From: Enterobacter ludwigii
GTDB taxonomy: Bacteria > Pseudomonadota > Gammaproteobacteria > Enterobacterales > Enterobacteriaceae
Length of the DNA stretch: 64,000 nucleotides
Assembly: GCA_023023105.1 (NCBI GenBank)
Contig: CP083824.1
Span: 3,472,001 to 3,536,000 of the forward strand
Reading direction: 5' to 3'
The notes beneath the pieces were generated by a model. The model searched no databases and had not been told where the DNA came from. It was given only the letters and a program-made list of their open reading frames with translations. How positions within the stretch are numbered: the first letter of the stretch is position 1; every line of letters begins with the position of its first letter. Shown one piece after another: positions 51,152 to 62,413 of the stretch. Both the position numbers and the translations under genes were made by a program.

Positions 51152-53725
51152 TTACTGCACTGCCACAATGCGATCGTCGTTGGCTTCCAGACGGATAACT
51201 TTGCCTGGAATTAACTCTCCGGAGAGGATCTGCTGCGCCAGCGGATTTTCGATCTGCTGTTGGATAGCACGTTTTAATGGACGCGCACCGTACACCGGAT
51301 CGTAACCATTTTCGCTCAGCAGCTTCAGTGCCTCGTCGGAGATGTGAATTTCATATCCACGCTCTTCCAGACGTTTGTACAGACGCTGCAACTGGATCTG
51401 CGCAATCGACGCAATGTGTTTCTCACCCAGAGGATGGAATACCACCACTTCATCAATACGGTTGATGAACTCAGGACGGAAGTTATGGCTCACGACACCG
51501 AGCACCAGATCCTTCATATGGCTATAGTCCAGCTCACCGAAACGTTCCTGAATCAAATCGGAACCCAGGTTCGAGGTCATGATGACAACCGTATTACGGA
51601 AGTCGACTGTTCTCCCCTGCCCATCGGTCAGACGACCATCATCCAGCACCTGAAGCAGAATGTTGAAGACATCTGGATGCGCTTTCTCTACCTCGTCCAG
51701 CAGAATGACGGAATAAGGACGACGACGCACCGCTTCTGTCAGATAACCACCTTCTTCATAACCCACGTATCCCGGAGGTGCCCCGACCAGACGCGAAACA
51801 GAGTGCTTCTCCATAAACTCGGACATGTCGATACGCACCATCGCATCATCGCTGTCGAACATAAAGTTAGCCAGCGCTTTACACAGCTCGGTTTTACCGA
51901 TACCGGTTGGCCCCAGGAACAGGAACGAGCCAATTGGGCGATTCGGATCGGACAGCCCTGCACGGCTACGACGAATAGCGTTGGAAACCGCTTCAACCGC
52001 CTCGTTCTGACCAATTACCCGGTTATGTAAATCCTGCTCCATACGCAGCAGTTTTTCACGCTCACCTTCCAGCATGCGCGCCACTGGGATACCGGTCCAG
52101 CGCGCCAGCACTTCGGCAATTTCCGCATCCGTCACTTTATTACGCAACAGACGCATCGTTTTGCCTTCGGACTGCGTAGCAATCTCAAGCTGTTTTTCCA
52201 GCTCAGGTATTTTGCCGTACTGGAGCTCTGACATTCGCGCCAGATCGCCCACACGGCGTGCCTGCTCAATGGCAATTTTTGCCTGTTCGAGTTCCGCCTT
52301 TATGGTCTGAGTGCCGGAAAGGGATGCTTTCTCGGCTTTCCACTCTTCTTCCAGCTCAGAATACTGGCGTTCTTTATCGTCCAGTTCTTCATTGAGCATA
52401 TCCAGGCGTTTCTTACTGGCTTCATCAGACTCTTTCTTCAGCGCCTGCTGTTCCAGCTTGAGCTGGATGATACGACGGTCGAGCCTGTCGAGCTCTTCCG
52501 GTTTCGAGTCAATCTGCATACGAATGCTCGAAGCCGCTTCATCGATCAGGTCGATTGCTTTATCCGGCAACTGACGATCGGCAATATAACGATGCGAAAG
52601 CGTCGCCGCCGCAACGATGGCCGGGTCAGTGATCTGCACGTGGTGGTGCAGCTCATAACGCTCTTTCAGACCACGCAAAATCGCGATGGTATCTTCAACG
52701 CTTGGCTCAGCCACAAACACTTTCTGGAAACGACGTTCAAGTGCAGCATCTTTTTCAATGTACTGACGATACTCATCAAGCGTAGTGGCACCGACGCAGT
52801 GAAGTTCACCACGCGCCAGCGCAGGTTTCAGCATGTTCCCGGCATCCATCGCGCCGTCCGCTTTACCCGCACCGACCATAGTGTGCAGTTCGTCGATAAA
52901 CAGGATAACGTTGCCTTCCTGCTTCGCCAGATCGTTAAGCACGCCTTTGAGGCGCTCTTCAAACTCGCCGCGGTATTTCGCCCCGGCCACCAGCGCGCCC
53001 ATATCCAGCGCCAGTACACGACGGCCTTTTAACCCCTCCGGCACTTCACCGTTGACGATACGCTGCGCCAGCCCTTCAACAATGGCGGTTTTACCGACAC
53101 CCGGTTCGCCAATCAGTACCGGGTTGTTCTTGGTACGACGCTGCAATACCTGGATAGTACGGCGGATCTCTTCGTCACGGCCGATAACCGGGTCAAGTTT
53201 GCCCTGTTCAGCACGTTCGGTCAGATCGACCGTAAATTTCTTCAAAGCCTGACGTTGGTCTTCGGCTCCCTGATCGTTCACGCTTTCACCTCCGCGCATT
53301 TTCTCAATCGCCTGAGTCACATTGGCGGTGGTCGCACCGGCAGATTTCAGCAGGTCGGTCAAGGTACCGCGTGATTCAAGCGCCGCCAGAACAAACAACT
53401 CTGACGAAATAAAGTTGTCCCCACGTTTTTGCGCCAGCTTGTCGCAAAGGTTCAGCACACGCACCAGATCCTGCGACGGTTGAACGTCGCCGCCGGTACC
53501 TTCTACCTGCGGTAAGCGGCTCAGCGCCTGATCGATGGCTGTGCGTAACTGGCCAGCATTAATGCCAGCGGACGTTAATAAAGGACGTACCGATCCCCCT
53601 TCCTGATTCAGCAAGGCGCTCATTAAATGAAGAGGTTCGATAAATTGGTTGTCGTGCCCCAGTGCAAGGGACTGGGCATCGGCGAGAGCAAGCTGGAATT
53701 TATTAGTAAGACGATCCAGACGCAT
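51152..53725 (-). CDS. clpB: ClpB, protein disaggregase
   Basis: 857 aa from the ATG at 53725 ([14 protein letters not shown]) with AGGAG. N-domain (1-145); AAA+ domain 1 with GEPGVGKT; coiled-coil M-domain (about 410-530); AAA+ domain 2 with GPTGIGKT. With DnaK it rescues aggregated proteins. An internal GTG at codon 149 (53279-53281) preceded by GGAGGTG matches the known start of the short isoform lacking the N-domain. Transcribed from a sigma-32 promoter. Confidence 0.97.
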   Translation of the reverse strand: MRLDRLTNKFQLALADAQSLALGHDNQFIEPLHLMSALLNQEGGSVRPLLTSAGINAGQLRTAIDQALSRLPQVEGTGGDVQPSQDLVRVLNLCDKLAQKRGDNFISSELFVLAALESRGTLTDLLKSAGATTANVTQAIEKMRGGESVNDQGAEDQRQALKKFTVDLTERAEQGKLDPVIGRDEEIRRTIQVLQRRTKNNPVLIGEPGVGKTAIVEGLAQRIVNGEVPEGLKGRRVLALDMGALVAGAKYRGEFEERLKGVLNDLAKQEGNVILFIDELHTMVGAGKADGAMDAGNMLKPALARGELHCVGATTLDEYRQYIEKDAALERRFQKVFVAEPSVEDTIAILRGLKERYELHHHVQITDPAIVAAATLSHRYIADRQLPDKAIDLIDEAASSIRMQIDSKPEELDRLDRRIIQLKLEQQALKKESDEASKKRLDMLNEELDDKERQYSELEEEWKAEKASLSGTQTIKAELEQAKIAIEQARRVGDLARMSELQYGKIPELEKQLEIATQSEGKTMRLLRNKVTDAEIAEVLARWTGIPVARMLEGEREKLLRMEQDLHNRVIGQNEAVEAVSNAIRRSRAGLSDPNRPIGSFLFLGPTGIGKTELCKALANFMFDSDDAMVRIDMSEFMEKHSVSRLVGAPPGYVGYEEGGYLTEAVRRRPYSVILLDEVEKAHPDVFNILLQVLDDGRLTDGQGRTVDFRNTVVIMTSNLGSDLIQERFGELDYSHMKDLVLGVVSHNFRPEFINRIDEVVVFHPLGEKHIASIAQIQLQRLYKRLEERGYEIHISDEALKLLSENGYDPVYGARPLKRAIQQQIENPLAQQILSGELIPGKVIRLEANDDRIVAVQ

Positions 53726-53766
53726 AACTCCTCCCATAACAGGTCAAATTTGCTACTGGAGATTAA

Positions 53767-53793
53767 ATGAGGTCATCCCTCAATTATTCAAGG
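53767..53793 (-). promoter_or_regulatory. Sigma-32 heat-shock promoter of clpB
   Basis: CCTTGAA and CCTCATTTA on the - strand, with 14 bases between CTTGAA and CCTCAT, match the sigma-32 consensus and the E. coli clpB promoter. It lies between pgeF and clpB. Confidence 0.9.
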
Positions 53794-53854
53794 TTAATGA
53801 CCTGAATTATGTGAAAAGAAAACGGCACGTGCCGGATCGTCTTGATTCTTTAGG

Positions 53855-54586
53855 TTATATCAGCCAAATAAAACTTGCCATACGACCCGTCGTCTTGTCG
53901 CGGCGATAAGAGAAAAAATCACCCTTTTCGGTGAAGGTACAGCGATTGCCACCGAAGATCTGCGTCACACCGACATTATTCAGACGCTGGCGAGCAAGCT
54001 GGTAAATATCAGCCAGATATTTATCCCCCGAAGGCAGGAAGGCGTCCACTGCTTGCGGATCTTTATCCATAAATGCTTCACGGACCTCAGGCCCCACCTC
54101 AAAAGCGCGAGGACCAATGGCCGGGCCAAGCCAGGCCATGATATTGGCAGGTTCATCTTTAAAGCAGGAGACGGTCTCCTCCAGCACCCCTTCACACAGG
54201 CCACGCCATCCCGCATGCGCTGCTGCGACCTCGGTGCCTGCACGATTACAGAACAGCACAGGCAGACAATCAGCAGTCATTACGGCACAAACCGTTCCCG
54301 GAATATTACTATAAGAGGCATCAGCGCGTTTTGAAGCGTAGGGTTCTCCCGTCAGCTTCAGCACCGTTTTTCCATGAACCTGTTCCAGCCAAACCGGTTT
54401 TGACGGCAAGTTCCCCGCAGCAAACAGACGCTTGCGGTTTTCTTCAACGTGCTCCAGGTTGTCGCCACAGTGTGCACCGAGGTTCAGTGACTCCCACGCC
54501 CCCTGGCTCACACCGCCAATACGGGTTGAACTGCAGGCGGCCACACCTGCAGGCAATGGCCATTCCGGGACAATCAGTTTGGTCAT
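53855..54586 (-). CDS. pgeF: PgeF (YfiH), peptidoglycan editing factor
   Basis: A 243-aa Cu/Zn-binding laccase-domain protein. Metal/active-site residues lie in VHGKTV, MTADCLPVLF and AAAHAGWRGL. In E. coli it prevents misincorporated serine in place of L-Ala in muropeptides by cleaving UDP-MurNAc-L-Ser; homologues also show adenosine phosphorylase/deaminase activity. Its start overlaps the rluD stop by 4 bases. Confidence 0.94.
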   Translation of the reverse strand: MTKLIVPEWPLPAGVAACSSTRIGGVSQGAWESLNLGAHCGDNLEHVEENRKRLFAAGNLPSKPVWLEQVHGKTVLKLTGEPYASKRADASYSNIPGTVCAVMTADCLPVLFCNRAGTEVAAAHAGWRGLCEGVLEETVSCFKDEPANIMAWLGPAIGPRAFEVGPEVREAFMDKDPQAVDAFLPSGDKYLADIYQLARQRLNNVGVTQIFGGNRCTFTEKGDFFSYRRDKTTGRMASFIWLI

Positions 54587-55563
54587 AACCAGTCCACTTG
54601 ATCCTTATGTTCTTCGAAATCGGCACGCATGGCGTCAATAAGTTCCACCATATCCTGCGGGATAGGTGCATGCCACTCCATCTGAATACCAGTGATAGGA
54701 TGGTAAAGACGCAGCATGGTCGCGTGTAGCGCCTGACGATCGAATTTACGTAGTACGCTGATGAACTCATCCGATGCGCCTTTTGGCGGACGTGGACGGC
54801 CACCGTATACCTGATCCCCCACCAGCGGATGGGTAATGTGGGCCATATGCACACGGATCTGGTGAGTACGCCCGGTTTCCAGACGCAGACGCAGACGCGT
54901 ATGGATACGGAAGTGCTCCATGATGCGATAGTGCGTCACCGCGGGTTTACCCATCGGATGCACCGACATATGAGTACGTTTGGTTGGGTGACGGCTGATT
55001 GGCTCTTCCACTGTTCCACCAGAGGTCATATGCCCAATGGCTACCGCTTCATACTCTCGAGTGATTTCGCGCAGCTGCAGCGATTCCACCAGACGGGTCT
55101 GAGCTGGAACGGTCTTCGCCACCACCATCAAACCGGTGGTGTCTTTATCCAGACGGTGAACGATTCCCGCGCGCGGGACATCTGCGATCGGCGGATAATA
55201 ATGGAGAAGTGCGTTAAGAACTGTACCGTCAGGATTCCCCGCCCCCGGATGAACAACCAGGTCGCGCGGCTTGTTGATCACCAGAATGTCATCATCTTCA
55301 TAGACGATGTCCAGTGGGATATCCTGCGGCTCGAAGCGGATTTCCTCTTCGATTTCAGCATTGATGGCGACAGCTTCCCCACCTAACACTTTCTCTTTTG
55401 GTTTGTCCCAGATCTTGCCGTTTACCAGCACGCGCTGGTCAAGGATCCATTCTTTTATGCGTGAACGCGAATAATCAGGGAACAATTCGGCCAAAGCCTG
55501 ATCTAAGCGTTGACCGAGCTGATTTTCGGAGACTGTTGCGGTGAGTTCTACTCGTTGTGCCAT
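54583..55563 (-). CDS. rluD: RluD, 23S rRNA pseudouridine 1911/1915/1917 synthase
   Basis: 326 aa. N-terminal S4 RNA-binding domain (about 15-75), then the RluA-type catalytic domain with Asp139 in HRLDKDTTG. It modifies helix 69 of 23S rRNA, which is important for 50S assembly and termination. Divergent from bamD. Confidence 0.97.
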   Translation of the reverse strand: MAQRVELTATVSENQLGQRLDQALAELFPDYSRSRIKEWILDQRVLVNGKIWDKPKEKVLGGEAVAINAEIEEEIRFEPQDIPLDIVYEDDDILVINKPRDLVVHPGAGNPDGTVLNALLHYYPPIADVPRAGIVHRLDKDTTGLMVVAKTVPAQTRLVESLQLREITREYEAVAIGHMTSGGTVEEPISRHPTKRTHMSVHPMGKPAVTHYRIMEHFRIHTRLRLRLETGRTHQIRVHMAHITHPLVGDQVYGGRPRPPKGASDEFISVLRKFDRQALHATMLRLYHPITGIQMEWHAPIPQDMVELIDAMRADFEEHKDQVDWL

Positions 55564-55694
55564 AAACTGCTTCTTCGTTTAACGTTGGGTTTTACGGCTT
55601 TGCCGTTTAATATAGTGTGCTATTGTAGCTGGTCTTAATCGGGAGCAGGAACAGAGTTTCTCCCGGACAAACATTTGAGGAAAGTCAAAACGTC

Positions 55695-56432
55695 ATGACG
55701 CGCATGAAATATCTGGTGGCAGCGGCCACGTTGAGCCTGGCTTTGGTGGGCTGCTCCGGTTCAAATGAACAGGTCCCTGACAATCCGCCGAATGAAATCT
55801 ATGCGACTGCACAACAAAAGTTGCAGGACGGTAACTGGAAACAGGCGATAACGCAACTGGAAGCGTTGGATAATCGCTATCCATTTGGTCCGTATTCGCA
55901 GCAGGTACAGTTAGATCTCATCTACGCATACTACAAAAATGCCGATCTGCCGCTGGCTCAGGCAACCATCGATCGTTTCATGCGTCTGAACCCGACTCAT
56001 CCTAACATCGACTATGTGATGTACATGCGCGGCCTCACCAACATGGCGCTGGACGACAGTGCGCTGCAGGGCTTCTTCGGCGTGGATCGTTCCGACCGCG
56101 ACCCACAGCACGCACGTGATGCCTTCAATGACTTCTCCAAACTGGTGCGCGGCTATCCGAACAGTCAGTACGTGACTGACGCGACCAAACGTCTGGTGTT
56201 CCTGAAAGATCGTCTGGCGAAATATGAATACTCCGTGGCGGAATACTATACCCGCCGTGGCGCATGGGTTGCCGTGGTTAACCGCGTAGAAGGTATGTTG
56301 CGTGATTATCCGGATACTCAGGCAACGCGTGATGGTCTGAAGCTGATGGAAAATGCTTACCGTCAGATGCAGATGACCGCTCAGGCTGAAAAAGTAGCGA
56401 AAATCATCGCCGCAAACAGCAGCAACACCTGA
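55695..56432 (+). CDS. bamD: BamD, essential lipoprotein of the BAM complex
   Basis: 245 aa. The signal peptide ends in LVGC with lipidated Cys20. The mature part is built of TPR-like helices ([42 protein letters not shown]). In the periplasm it links BamA to BamC/E and recognises outer-membrane protein substrates. Single gene with terminator. Confidence 0.97.
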   Translation: MTRMKYLVAAATLSLALVGCSGSNEQVPDNPPNEIYATAQQKLQDGNWKQAITQLEALDNRYPFGPYSQQVQLDLIYAYYKNADLPLAQATIDRFMRLNPTHPNIDYVMYMRGLTNMALDDSALQGFFGVDRSDRDPQHARDAFNDFSKLVRGYPNSQYVTDATKRLVFLKDRLAKYEYSVAEYYTRRGAWVAVVNRVEGMLRDYPDTQATRDGLKLMENAYRQMQMTAQAEKVAKIIAANSSNT

Positions 56433-56446
56433 TATTGCCTCAATGT

Positions 56447-56477
56447 AAAACGGCAGCCCGAAGGCTGCCGTTTTTTT
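56447..56477 (+). terminator. Terminator of bamD
   Basis: A 12-bp stem AAAACGGCAGCC / GGCTGCCGTTTT with loop CGAA, followed by T's, 14 bases after the bamD stop. Confidence 0.93.
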
Positions 56478-56622
56478 ATTCATTCTGGATATAAGCTGAA
56501 GCGGTTTAGCCTCAACACATCCTATCAACTATGACCGCAATTTTTACCTTCCACAAGGTAAATCTCACCTCTTCCTGCCCTGCCTCACAAAAAAGATTCC
56601 CTGACAAAAACCGACAAAATAA

Positions 56623-57042
<420 letters not shown>

Positions 57043-57065
57043 TCCTTTAAATTGAGTGTACCGCC

Positions 57066-57090
57066 AACGCGCCTTCGGGCGCGTTTTTTA
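57066..57090 (+). terminator. Terminator of raiA
   Basis: ACGCGCC / GGCGCGT with loop TTCG followed by TTTTTT, 24 bases after raiA. The pheL promoter begins immediately after. Confidence 0.92.
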
Positions 57091-57120
57091 TTGACAGGGT
57101 GAAAACAGTACGGGTACTTT
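57091..57120 (+). promoter_or_regulatory. pheLA promoter
   Basis: TTGACA at 57091-57096 and TACTTT at 57115-57120, 18 bases apart, 26 bases before the leader peptide start. Confidence 0.7.
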
Positions 57121-57146
57121 AACGGTATCAAGCACAGGATGATTTC

Positions 57147-57194
57147 ATGAAACTAACGCCGTTTTTCTTCGCATTCTTTTTTACCTTCCCCTGA
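57147..57194 (+). CDS. pheL: PheL, phenylalanine leader peptide
   Basis: A 15-residue peptide, [15 protein letters not shown], containing seven Phe codons. E. coli PheL is [15 protein letters not shown]. Ribosome stalling here at low Phe-tRNA favours the antiterminator and transcription of pheA. AGGATG lies 7 bases upstream of the ATG. Confidence 0.97.
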   Translation: [15 protein letters not shown]

Positions 57195-57240
57195 ATGGGA
57201 GGCGTTTCGTCGTGTGATAAAGAATGCGAAGACGAACAAC

Positions 57241-57273
57241 AAGGCCTCCCACCCCGGGAGGCCTTTTTTATTG
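57241..57273 (+). terminator. pheA attenuator
   Basis: AAGGCCTCCC / GGGAGGCCTT with loop ACCCC followed by a T-run. The upstream segment GGGAGGCG at 57198-57205 can pair with the GCCTCCC arm, providing the antiterminator alternative. Confidence 0.93.
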
Positions 57274-57301
57274 ATAACGATAAAACGAGACAGGCAACAC
57301 T

Positions 57302-58462
57302 ATGACACCGGAAAACCCGTTACTGGATCTACGCGTTAAAATCAGCGCGCTGGATGAGAAATTACTGGCGCTGCTGGCAGAACGCCGATTGCTCGCCGTC
57401 GAAGTGGGTAAAGCTAAACTGGATTCCCACCGCCCGGTACGTGATATCGACCGCGAGCGTGACCTGCTGGAGCGCCTGATTCAGCTCGGCAAAGCGCATC
57501 ACCTGGATGCGCATTACATCACCCGCCTGTTCCAGCTCATCATCGAAGATTCCGTTCTGACCCAGCAAGCGCTGTTGCAGCAGCATCTGAACAAAACCAA
57601 TCCGCACTCTGCCCGTATCGCGTTTCTGGGTCCGAAAGGTTCGTATTCACACCTGGCGGCACGTCAGTATGCAGCCCGCCATTTCGAAGAGTTTATTGAA
57701 AGTGGATGCGCGAAGTTTGCCGATATTTTCAATCAGGTTGAAACCGGCCAGGCTGATTACGCCGTGGTCCCGATTGAAAATACCAGCTCCGGTGCCATCA
57801 ATGATGTCTACGACCTGCTGCAACACACCAGTCTGTCGCTGGTTGGTGAGCTGACCATTCCAATTGACCATTGTGTCCTGGTCTCTGGCTCCACTGACCT
57901 GAGCAAAATCGAAACGGTGTACAGCCATCCGCAGCCGTTCCAGCAATGTAGTCAGTTCCTGAACCGCTATCCGAACTGGAAAATTGAGTACACCGAAAGC
58001 ACCTCTGCGGCGATGGAAAAAGTGGCGCAGGCAAATTCCCCAACCGTTGCTGCACTGGGTAGCGAGGCCGGTGGCGCGCTGTATGGCCTTCAGGTACTGG
58101 AACGAAACCTGGCAAACCAGACGCAAAACATTACCCGCTTCGTGGTGCTGGCCCGCAAGGCAATCAATGTGTCCGATCAGGTACCCGCGAAAACCACGCT
58201 GCTGATGGCCACCGGCCAACAGGCTGGTGCGCTGGTTGAAGCTCTGCTGGTACTGCGTAACCACAACCTGATCATGACCAAACTGGAATCGCGCCCGATT
58301 CACGGCAACCCGTGGGAAGAGATGTTCTATCTTGATATTCAGGCCAATCTGGAATCTGCATCAATGCAGAAAGCCCTGCGTGAGCTGGGGGAAATCACCC
58401 GCTCAATGAAAGTCCTCGGCTGCTATCCAAGCGAAAACGTTGTCCCGGTCGACCCGGCCTAA
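57302..58462 (+). CDS. pheA: PheA, chorismate mutase/prephenate dehydratase
   Basis: 386 aa, bifunctional. AroQ chorismate mutase (1-90; [19 protein letters not shown]), prephenate dehydratase (about 104-285; [28 protein letters not shown]), and an ACT domain (about 297-375; GALVEAL and [17 protein letters not shown]) for feedback inhibition by phenylalanine. It makes phenylpyruvate from chorismate. Controlled by the attenuator. The stop overlaps that of the SMP-30-like gene by 4 bases. Confidence 0.97.
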   Translation: MTPENPLLDLRVKISALDEKLLALLAERRLLAVEVGKAKLDSHRPVRDIDRERDLLERLIQLGKAHHLDAHYITRLFQLIIEDSVLTQQALLQQHLNKTNPHSARIAFLGPKGSYSHLAARQYAARHFEEFIESGCAKFADIFNQVETGQADYAVVPIENTSSGAINDVYDLLQHTSLSLVGELTIPIDHCVLVSGSTDLSKIETVYSHPQPFQQCSQFLNRYPNWKIEYTESTSAAMEKVAQANSPTVAALGSEAGGALYGLQVLERNLANQTQNITRFVVLARKAINVSDQVPAKTTLLMATGQQAGALVEALLVLRNHNLIMTKLESRPIHGNPWEEMFYLDIQANLESASMQKALRELGEITRSMKVLGCYPSENVVPVDPA

Positions 58463-59331
58463 CGTTCGATAAAGCGGCTTTTCTTCATCCCTGCCACGCT
58501 GACTGGCAGGGTGAAGATGGCCCCGGAAAGCGGATATTGCGCTATCTCCGCTTCGTCCATATTTTCCCGGGTGGTCGTTATAAATAACGTCTTCATATCG
58601 TCACCGCCAAAGCAGACCATCGTCGGGCAACGAACCGGTAGTCTGTATTCCTCGAGCTGTTCGCCCTCAGGTGAAAATCTGGCGATACGCCAGCCATCAA
58701 ACAGCGCGGTCCAGTAACAGCCTTCCTCGTCCATCGCTGCACCGTCAGGTATCCCCTCACCTTCCTGAAACCGTCGGAAAACGTCTCGCTTGCCAGGCTC
58801 TCCCTGTTCATCCAGCGGCGTACGATAGATAACGCCGTTTGGCGTATCAGAGGTAAACATCCATTGTTTATCCGGACTAAACGCTAAACCGTTGTGCCCG
58901 TGAATATCGCACTGGATCACTTTCGGTGTCAGGTCGTTGTCGATGCGCATCAGCAGGGCACCGTTGTAATCTCCTGGCCCCCAAAACGTTCCCGCGTAGA
59001 ACCGCCCCAGATAATCGGTGCCGCCGTCGTTAAAACGTGCGAGCTGCGGGTTAGAGGGGTTATCACACACCTTGCGGCGCAGCAGGCCGTGTTTATCGGT
59101 CAGCCAGATACCCGTTCGCATCGCAACGATAAAACCACCCTGCTCGCGCAAAGCAAAACAGCCCACCTCTTCATGGAATGAAAGCACGGTGTGTTCAGCC
59201 GTCAGCAGATGATATCGGTGGATCTTCCCTTCCAGAATATCAGCCCAGTAGAGCGCACTCTCTTCTGCACTCCACGTTGGGCACTCAGGCAGATGTCCGG
59301 TGTAATTCAACAGTAGCTGCGGTTCAGCCAT
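58459..59331 (-). CDS. SMP-30/gluconolactonase/LRE-family protein
   Basis: A 290-aa six-bladed propeller of the SMP-30 family. Metal-site residues are recognisable: Glu near 16 (HLPECPTW), [29 protein letters not shown] and [14 protein letters not shown]. Relatives hydrolyse sugar lactones with a divalent metal; the substrate here is not known. No signal peptide, so cytoplasmic. The tyrA terminator separates it from tyrA, so it probably has its own promoter in the 60-base gap. E. coli K-12 has no gene between pheA and tyrA. Confidence 0.85.
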   Translation of the reverse strand: MAEPQLLLNYTGHLPECPTWSAEESALYWADILEGKIHRYHLLTAEHTVLSFHEEVGCFALREQGGFIVAMRTGIWLTDKHGLLRRKVCDNPSNPQLARFNDGGTDYLGRFYAGTFWGPGDYNGALLMRIDNDLTPKVIQCDIHGHNGLAFSPDKQWMFTSDTPNGVIYRTPLDEQGEPGKRDVFRRFQEGEGIPDGAAMDEEGCYWTALFDGWRIARFSPEGEQLEEYRLPVRCPTMVCFGGDDMKTLFITTTRENMDEAEIAQYPLSGAIFTLPVSVAGMKKSRFIER

Positions 59332-59348
59332 GACAGTTCCCCAAAATG

Positions 59349-59373
59349 AAAAAAGCCAGCATTGCTGGCTTTT
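59349..59373 (-). terminator. Terminator of aroF-tyrA
   Basis: AGCCAGC / GCTGGCT with a 3-base loop, followed by TTTTTTC on the - strand, 19 bases after the tyrA stop and 17 bases before the SMP-30-like gene. Confidence 0.9.
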
Positions 59374-59391
59374 AGTATATACATCATCGCA

Positions 59392-60513
59392 TTACTGGCG
59401 ACTGTCATTTGCCTGACGCAACAACGTACGGCTCTCACTCTGGAAACGCTGTGCGTAATCGCCAAACCAATGCTCGACTTTGCGGAAGCTGTCGATAAAC
59501 GCCTGCTTATCTCCGTGCTCCAGCAGCGTAATGGCTTCGCCGAAACGCTGATAATAGCGCTTAATCAGTGCCAGGTTGTTCTCAGACGACATAATAATGT
59601 CGGCGTAAAGCTGGGGATCCTGCGCAAACAGACGCCCGACCATCGCCAGTTCCAGACGATAGATGGGTGAAGAGAGTGCCAGCAGCTGTTCAAGCTGCAC
59701 ATTCTCTTCCGCCAGATGCAGCCCATAAGCAAAGGTCGCAAAGTGGCGGAGCGCCTGAATAAACGCCATGTTCTGATCGTGCTCAACCGCGCTGATACGG
59801 TGCAACCGTGCACCCCACACCTGAATCTGTTCCAGGAACCATTGATAGGCTTCCGGCTGACGACCATCACAGTAAACAACTACCTGCTTCGCCAGACTAC
59901 CGCTGTCCGGGCCAAACATAGGGTGCAGACCCAGCACCGGGCCGGTATGCGCCGCCAGCATCGCCTGAAGCGGACCATTTTTAACAGATGCCAGATCGAC
60001 CAGGATGCAATCTTTCGGTAATGGAGGAAGCTTCCCGATAATCTGTTCCGTCACATGGATCGGTACGCTGACGATCACCATTCCGGCATCTTTCATGAGT
60101 TCCGGAGCTTTTGCCCAATCCTCTTTTTCCAGAATGCGCACCTGGTAACCAGAAAGCGCCAGCATTTTTTCAAACAGACGTCCCATCTGGCCGGCACCAC
60201 CCACAATGACCACCGGACGCAGGGACGGACAAAGGGTTTTGAAGCCCTTGTCATTTTCACTCGAATAAGATTCCCGCATCACACGACGCAAGACATCTTC
60301 AATCAAATCCGGAGAGACACCCAGCGCCTGAGCCTCTTTGCGACGAGAGGCCAACATTGAGGCTTCACGCTCCGGCACATAAATCGGCAGGCCGTATTTG
60401 CTTTTAACCTCACCGACTTCAGCAACCAACGCCATGCGGCGCGCCAGCAAGTCCAGCAGCGCCTTATCCACTTCATCTATTTGATCGCGTAATGCGGTCA
60501 ATTCAGCAACCAT
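59392..60513 (-). CDS. tyrA: TyrA, chorismate mutase/prephenate dehydrogenase
   Basis: 373 aa, bifunctional. AroQ chorismate mutase (1-90; [19 protein letters not shown]) followed by NAD-dependent prephenate dehydrogenase (about 99-365; [26 protein letters not shown]). It produces 4-hydroxyphenylpyruvate for tyrosine. It starts 10 bases after aroF and shares its TyrR-controlled promoter. Confidence 0.97.
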   Translation of the reverse strand: MVAELTALRDQIDEVDKALLDLLARRMALVAEVGEVKSKYGLPIYVPEREASMLASRRKEAQALGVSPDLIEDVLRRVMRESYSSENDKGFKTLCPSLRPVVIVGGAGQMGRLFEKMLALSGYQVRILEKEDWAKAPELMKDAGMVIVSVPIHVTEQIIGKLPPLPKDCILVDLASVKNGPLQAMLAAHTGPVLGLHPMFGPDSGSLAKQVVVYCDGRQPEAYQWFLEQIQVWGARLHRISAVEHDQNMAFIQALRHFATFAYGLHLAEENVQLEQLLALSSPIYRLELAMVGRLFAQDPQLYADIIMSSENNLALIKRYYQRFGEAITLLEHGDKQAFIDSFRKVEHWFGDYAQRFQSESRTLLRQANDSRQ

Positions 60514-60523
60514 ACCTAACCTC

Positions 60524-61594
60524 TTAAGCCAGACGCGTCGCCAGCTGGCCGTTTAAATCTTTATGGATCTCACGCAGCAGCGCATCGGTGGTTTCCCAAC
60601 TGATGCAGGCATCCGTCACGGATACACCATGCTTCATTGCGCTGCGCGGCTGTTCAGATGATTGATTGCCTTCATGAATATTGCTCTCAATCATCAGACC
60701 GATAATAGAACGATTGCCATCTTTGATCTGCGCGACCACCGATTCCGCAACCGCAGGCTGACGACGGTAATCTTTGTTCGAATTACCATGACTGCAATCT
60801 ACCATCAGTGCAGGACGCAGTCCCGCCTGCTCCATCTCTTTTTCGCACTGCGCCACATCCGCCGGGCTGTAATTTGGTGCTTTACCCCCGCGCAGGATCA
60901 CATGACCATCCGGGTTGCCCTGCGTTTGCAGAAGACAAACCTGTCCTGCCTGGTTAATACCGACAAAACGGTGCGGCATTGCGGCGGCGCGCATCGCGTT
61001 GATCGCGGTAGCCAGGCTGCCATCAGTACCATTTTTAAAACCAACCGGCATCGACAGTCCTGACGCCATCTCGCGGTGAGTTTGTGATTCCGTGGTGCGC
61101 GCACCAATTGCGGACCAGCTGAACAGATCGCCCAGGTATTGCGGGCTATTCGGATCCAGCGCTTCCGTCGCCAGCGGCAGCCCCATGCTGACCAGTTCCA
61201 CCAGCAGGCGACGCGCAATCTTCAGCCCCGCTTCCACATCAAACGAGCCATCCATGTGCGGATCGTTAATCAACCCTTTCCAGCCAACGGTGGTACGTGG
61301 CTTTTCAAAATAGACGCGCATCACCAGATAGAGGCTATCGCTGACCTCCTCCGCTAATGCTTTAAATCGATGAGCGTACTCAATGGCGGTTTCAGGATCG
61401 TGAATGGAGCAAGGACCACAGACCACCAGCAGGCGCGGATCGCGGCCAGCGATGATGTCAGAAATGGTCTGGCGAGAATGCTCAATCTGAGCCTCCTGCG
61501 CAACGCTCAGCGGGAACTCCGCTTTCAGTTGATCCGGCGTAATTAAAACCTGTTCGTCAGTGATATGTACGTTGTTCAGCGCGTCTTTTTGCAT
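60524..61594 (-). CDS. aroF: AroF, tyrosine-sensitive DAHP synthase
   Basis: A 356-aa type I DAHP synthase. Conserved: [42 protein letters not shown] and [12 protein letters not shown]. The N-terminus [15 protein letters not shown], with Asn8, is that of the Tyr-sensitive isozyme. It condenses PEP and erythrose 4-phosphate, entering the shikimate pathway. First gene of aroF-tyrA. Confidence 0.97.
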   Translation of the reverse strand: MQKDALNNVHITDEQVLITPDQLKAEFPLSVAQEAQIEHSRQTISDIIAGRDPRLLVVCGPCSIHDPETAIEYAHRFKALAEEVSDSLYLVMRVYFEKPRTTVGWKGLINDPHMDGSFDVEAGLKIARRLLVELVSMGLPLATEALDPNSPQYLGDLFSWSAIGARTTESQTHREMASGLSMPVGFKNGTDGSLATAINAMRAAAMPHRFVGINQAGQVCLLQTQGNPDGHVILRGGKAPNYSPADVAQCEKEMEQAGLRPALMVDCSHGNSNKDYRRQPAVAESVVAQIKDGNRSIIGLMIESNIHEGNQSSEQPRSAMKHGVSVTDACISWETTDALLREIHKDLNGQLATRLA

Positions 61595-61665
61595 GATGGC
61601 GATCCTGTAAAACTCGTTTGCGATAGTTGTTTTCCTCTAAGAGGTGAGACCACCATACCATAAAA

Positions 61666-61759
61666 AGTAAACATTTCAATCCAAAATTCGTACACTTTAA
61701 TTTACACAAGCCAATTTATTGCCATTATCATGGTGCAAAAACGTAAACTTTAAATTACA
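61666..61759. promoter_or_regulatory. aroF promoter with three TyrR boxes
   Basis: Against TGTAAA-N6-TTTACA: CGTACA-N6-TTTACA at 61689-61706 (10/12), CGTAAA-N6-ATTACA at 61742-61759 (10/12), and a weak AGTAAA-N6-AATCCA at 61666-61683 (8/12). The weak box overlaps a candidate promoter on the - strand (TTGAAA, 16 bases, TATGGT). One weak box beside a strong one plus a distal strong box is the layout I recall from E. coli aroF, with TyrR and tyrosine as repressor. Confidence 0.82.
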
Positions 61760-61808
61760 CTGCAACTTTCTTTAGCCAGGCTATGCTGAAGAAAAAAGGA
61801 GAATGGCT

Positions 61809-62183
61809 ATGCGTTCAATTGCTCTCGCGCTGTTGTCGCTGTTTTTATCGGGCTGCCAGATCAATCCTTACACCTTCCAGCCCGACTGGACCAGTCCATC
61901 CTGGTTTGATGCAGGTAAAGAAGACGCCATGAACGGCCTGCCGGTTAAAGATAACCAGACCCTGGCCGATAGTTTTAACGACCCACACGTTGATCGTAGT
62001 GAATATCTCCGTGGCTATGCCGATGGTCAGAAGAAAGTCTGTGAAGAAGGTTTTATTCACGCCTGGGGATTAGCAGGCAAATCTTTTCCAGCCAGTTGCG
62101 ATACTGCCGAAAACGCAGCAAAACTGCATGAGTCATGGCAAAAAGGGATGGATGAAAGTATGCGTTCCAGCAGACTAAATTAA
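61809..62183 (+). CDS. yfiL: YfiL, putative lipoprotein
   Basis: 124 aa from ATG 61809 (MRSIALALLSLFLSGC), with GGAG 7 bases upstream; the ATG at 61803 is too close to that site. The lipobox LSGC makes Cys16 the lipidation site. The mature protein is DUF2799-like (YLRGYADGQKKVCEEGF). Function unknown. Divergent from aroF, and upstream of yfiR-dgcN as in E. coli. Confidence 0.88.
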   Translation: MRSIALALLSLFLSGCQINPYTFQPDWTSPSWFDAGKEDAMNGLPVKDNQTLADSFNDPHVDRSEYLRGYADGQKKVCEEGFIHAWGLAGKSFPASCDTAENAAKLHESWQKGMDESMRSSRLN

Positions 62184-62321
62184 GTCTGTTTTTATCCATC
62201 GGAAAATAAACAACAGTAGGATTTAGCTTAGGTCGGCCTCGGGTTATTTCTGACATAATGACGGCTTTGATAAACAATGGTATTCTGCCCGCAACTCTCA
62301 AGGACATCTATTTCCGGAGCG

Positions 62322-62363
62322 ATGTGGCGGATTCTGGTGAGAAATTCATTCTTGATCTGGTAA
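62322..62363 (+). pseudogene. yfiR: Severed 5' end of yfiR
   Basis: From ATG 62322 the frame reads MWRILVRNSFLI and then meets a stop inside IS1 (TAA 62361-62363). The GTG at 62337 gives MRNSFLI, closer in shape to the E. coli start MRFSHRLF. Joining the two target-duplication copies restores one continuous frame into the downstream yfiR, which shows that the IS cut a formerly intact gene. No good ribosome site decides between the two starts. Confidence 0.8.
62351..62358. repeat. IS1 target-site duplication, left copy
   Basis: CTTGATCT directly before the IS1 left end; the same eight bases follow the right end at 63127-63134. IS1 usually makes 8-10 bp duplications. Confidence 0.95.
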
Positions 62364-62413
62364 TGGTGCCAACTTACTGATTTAGTGTATGATGGTGTTT
62401 TTGAGGTGCTCCA

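Noticed and set aside
53726..53854. RyfD small RNA between clpB and pgeF
   Set aside because: E. coli has an sRNA reported near here, but I could not recognise its sequence or a terminator; only the sigma-32 promoter is supported.
55600..55694. Sigma-E promoter in front of bamD (GGAACAG ... CAAAC)
   Set aside because: Spacing and -10 fit poorly; I could not support any promoter assignment here.
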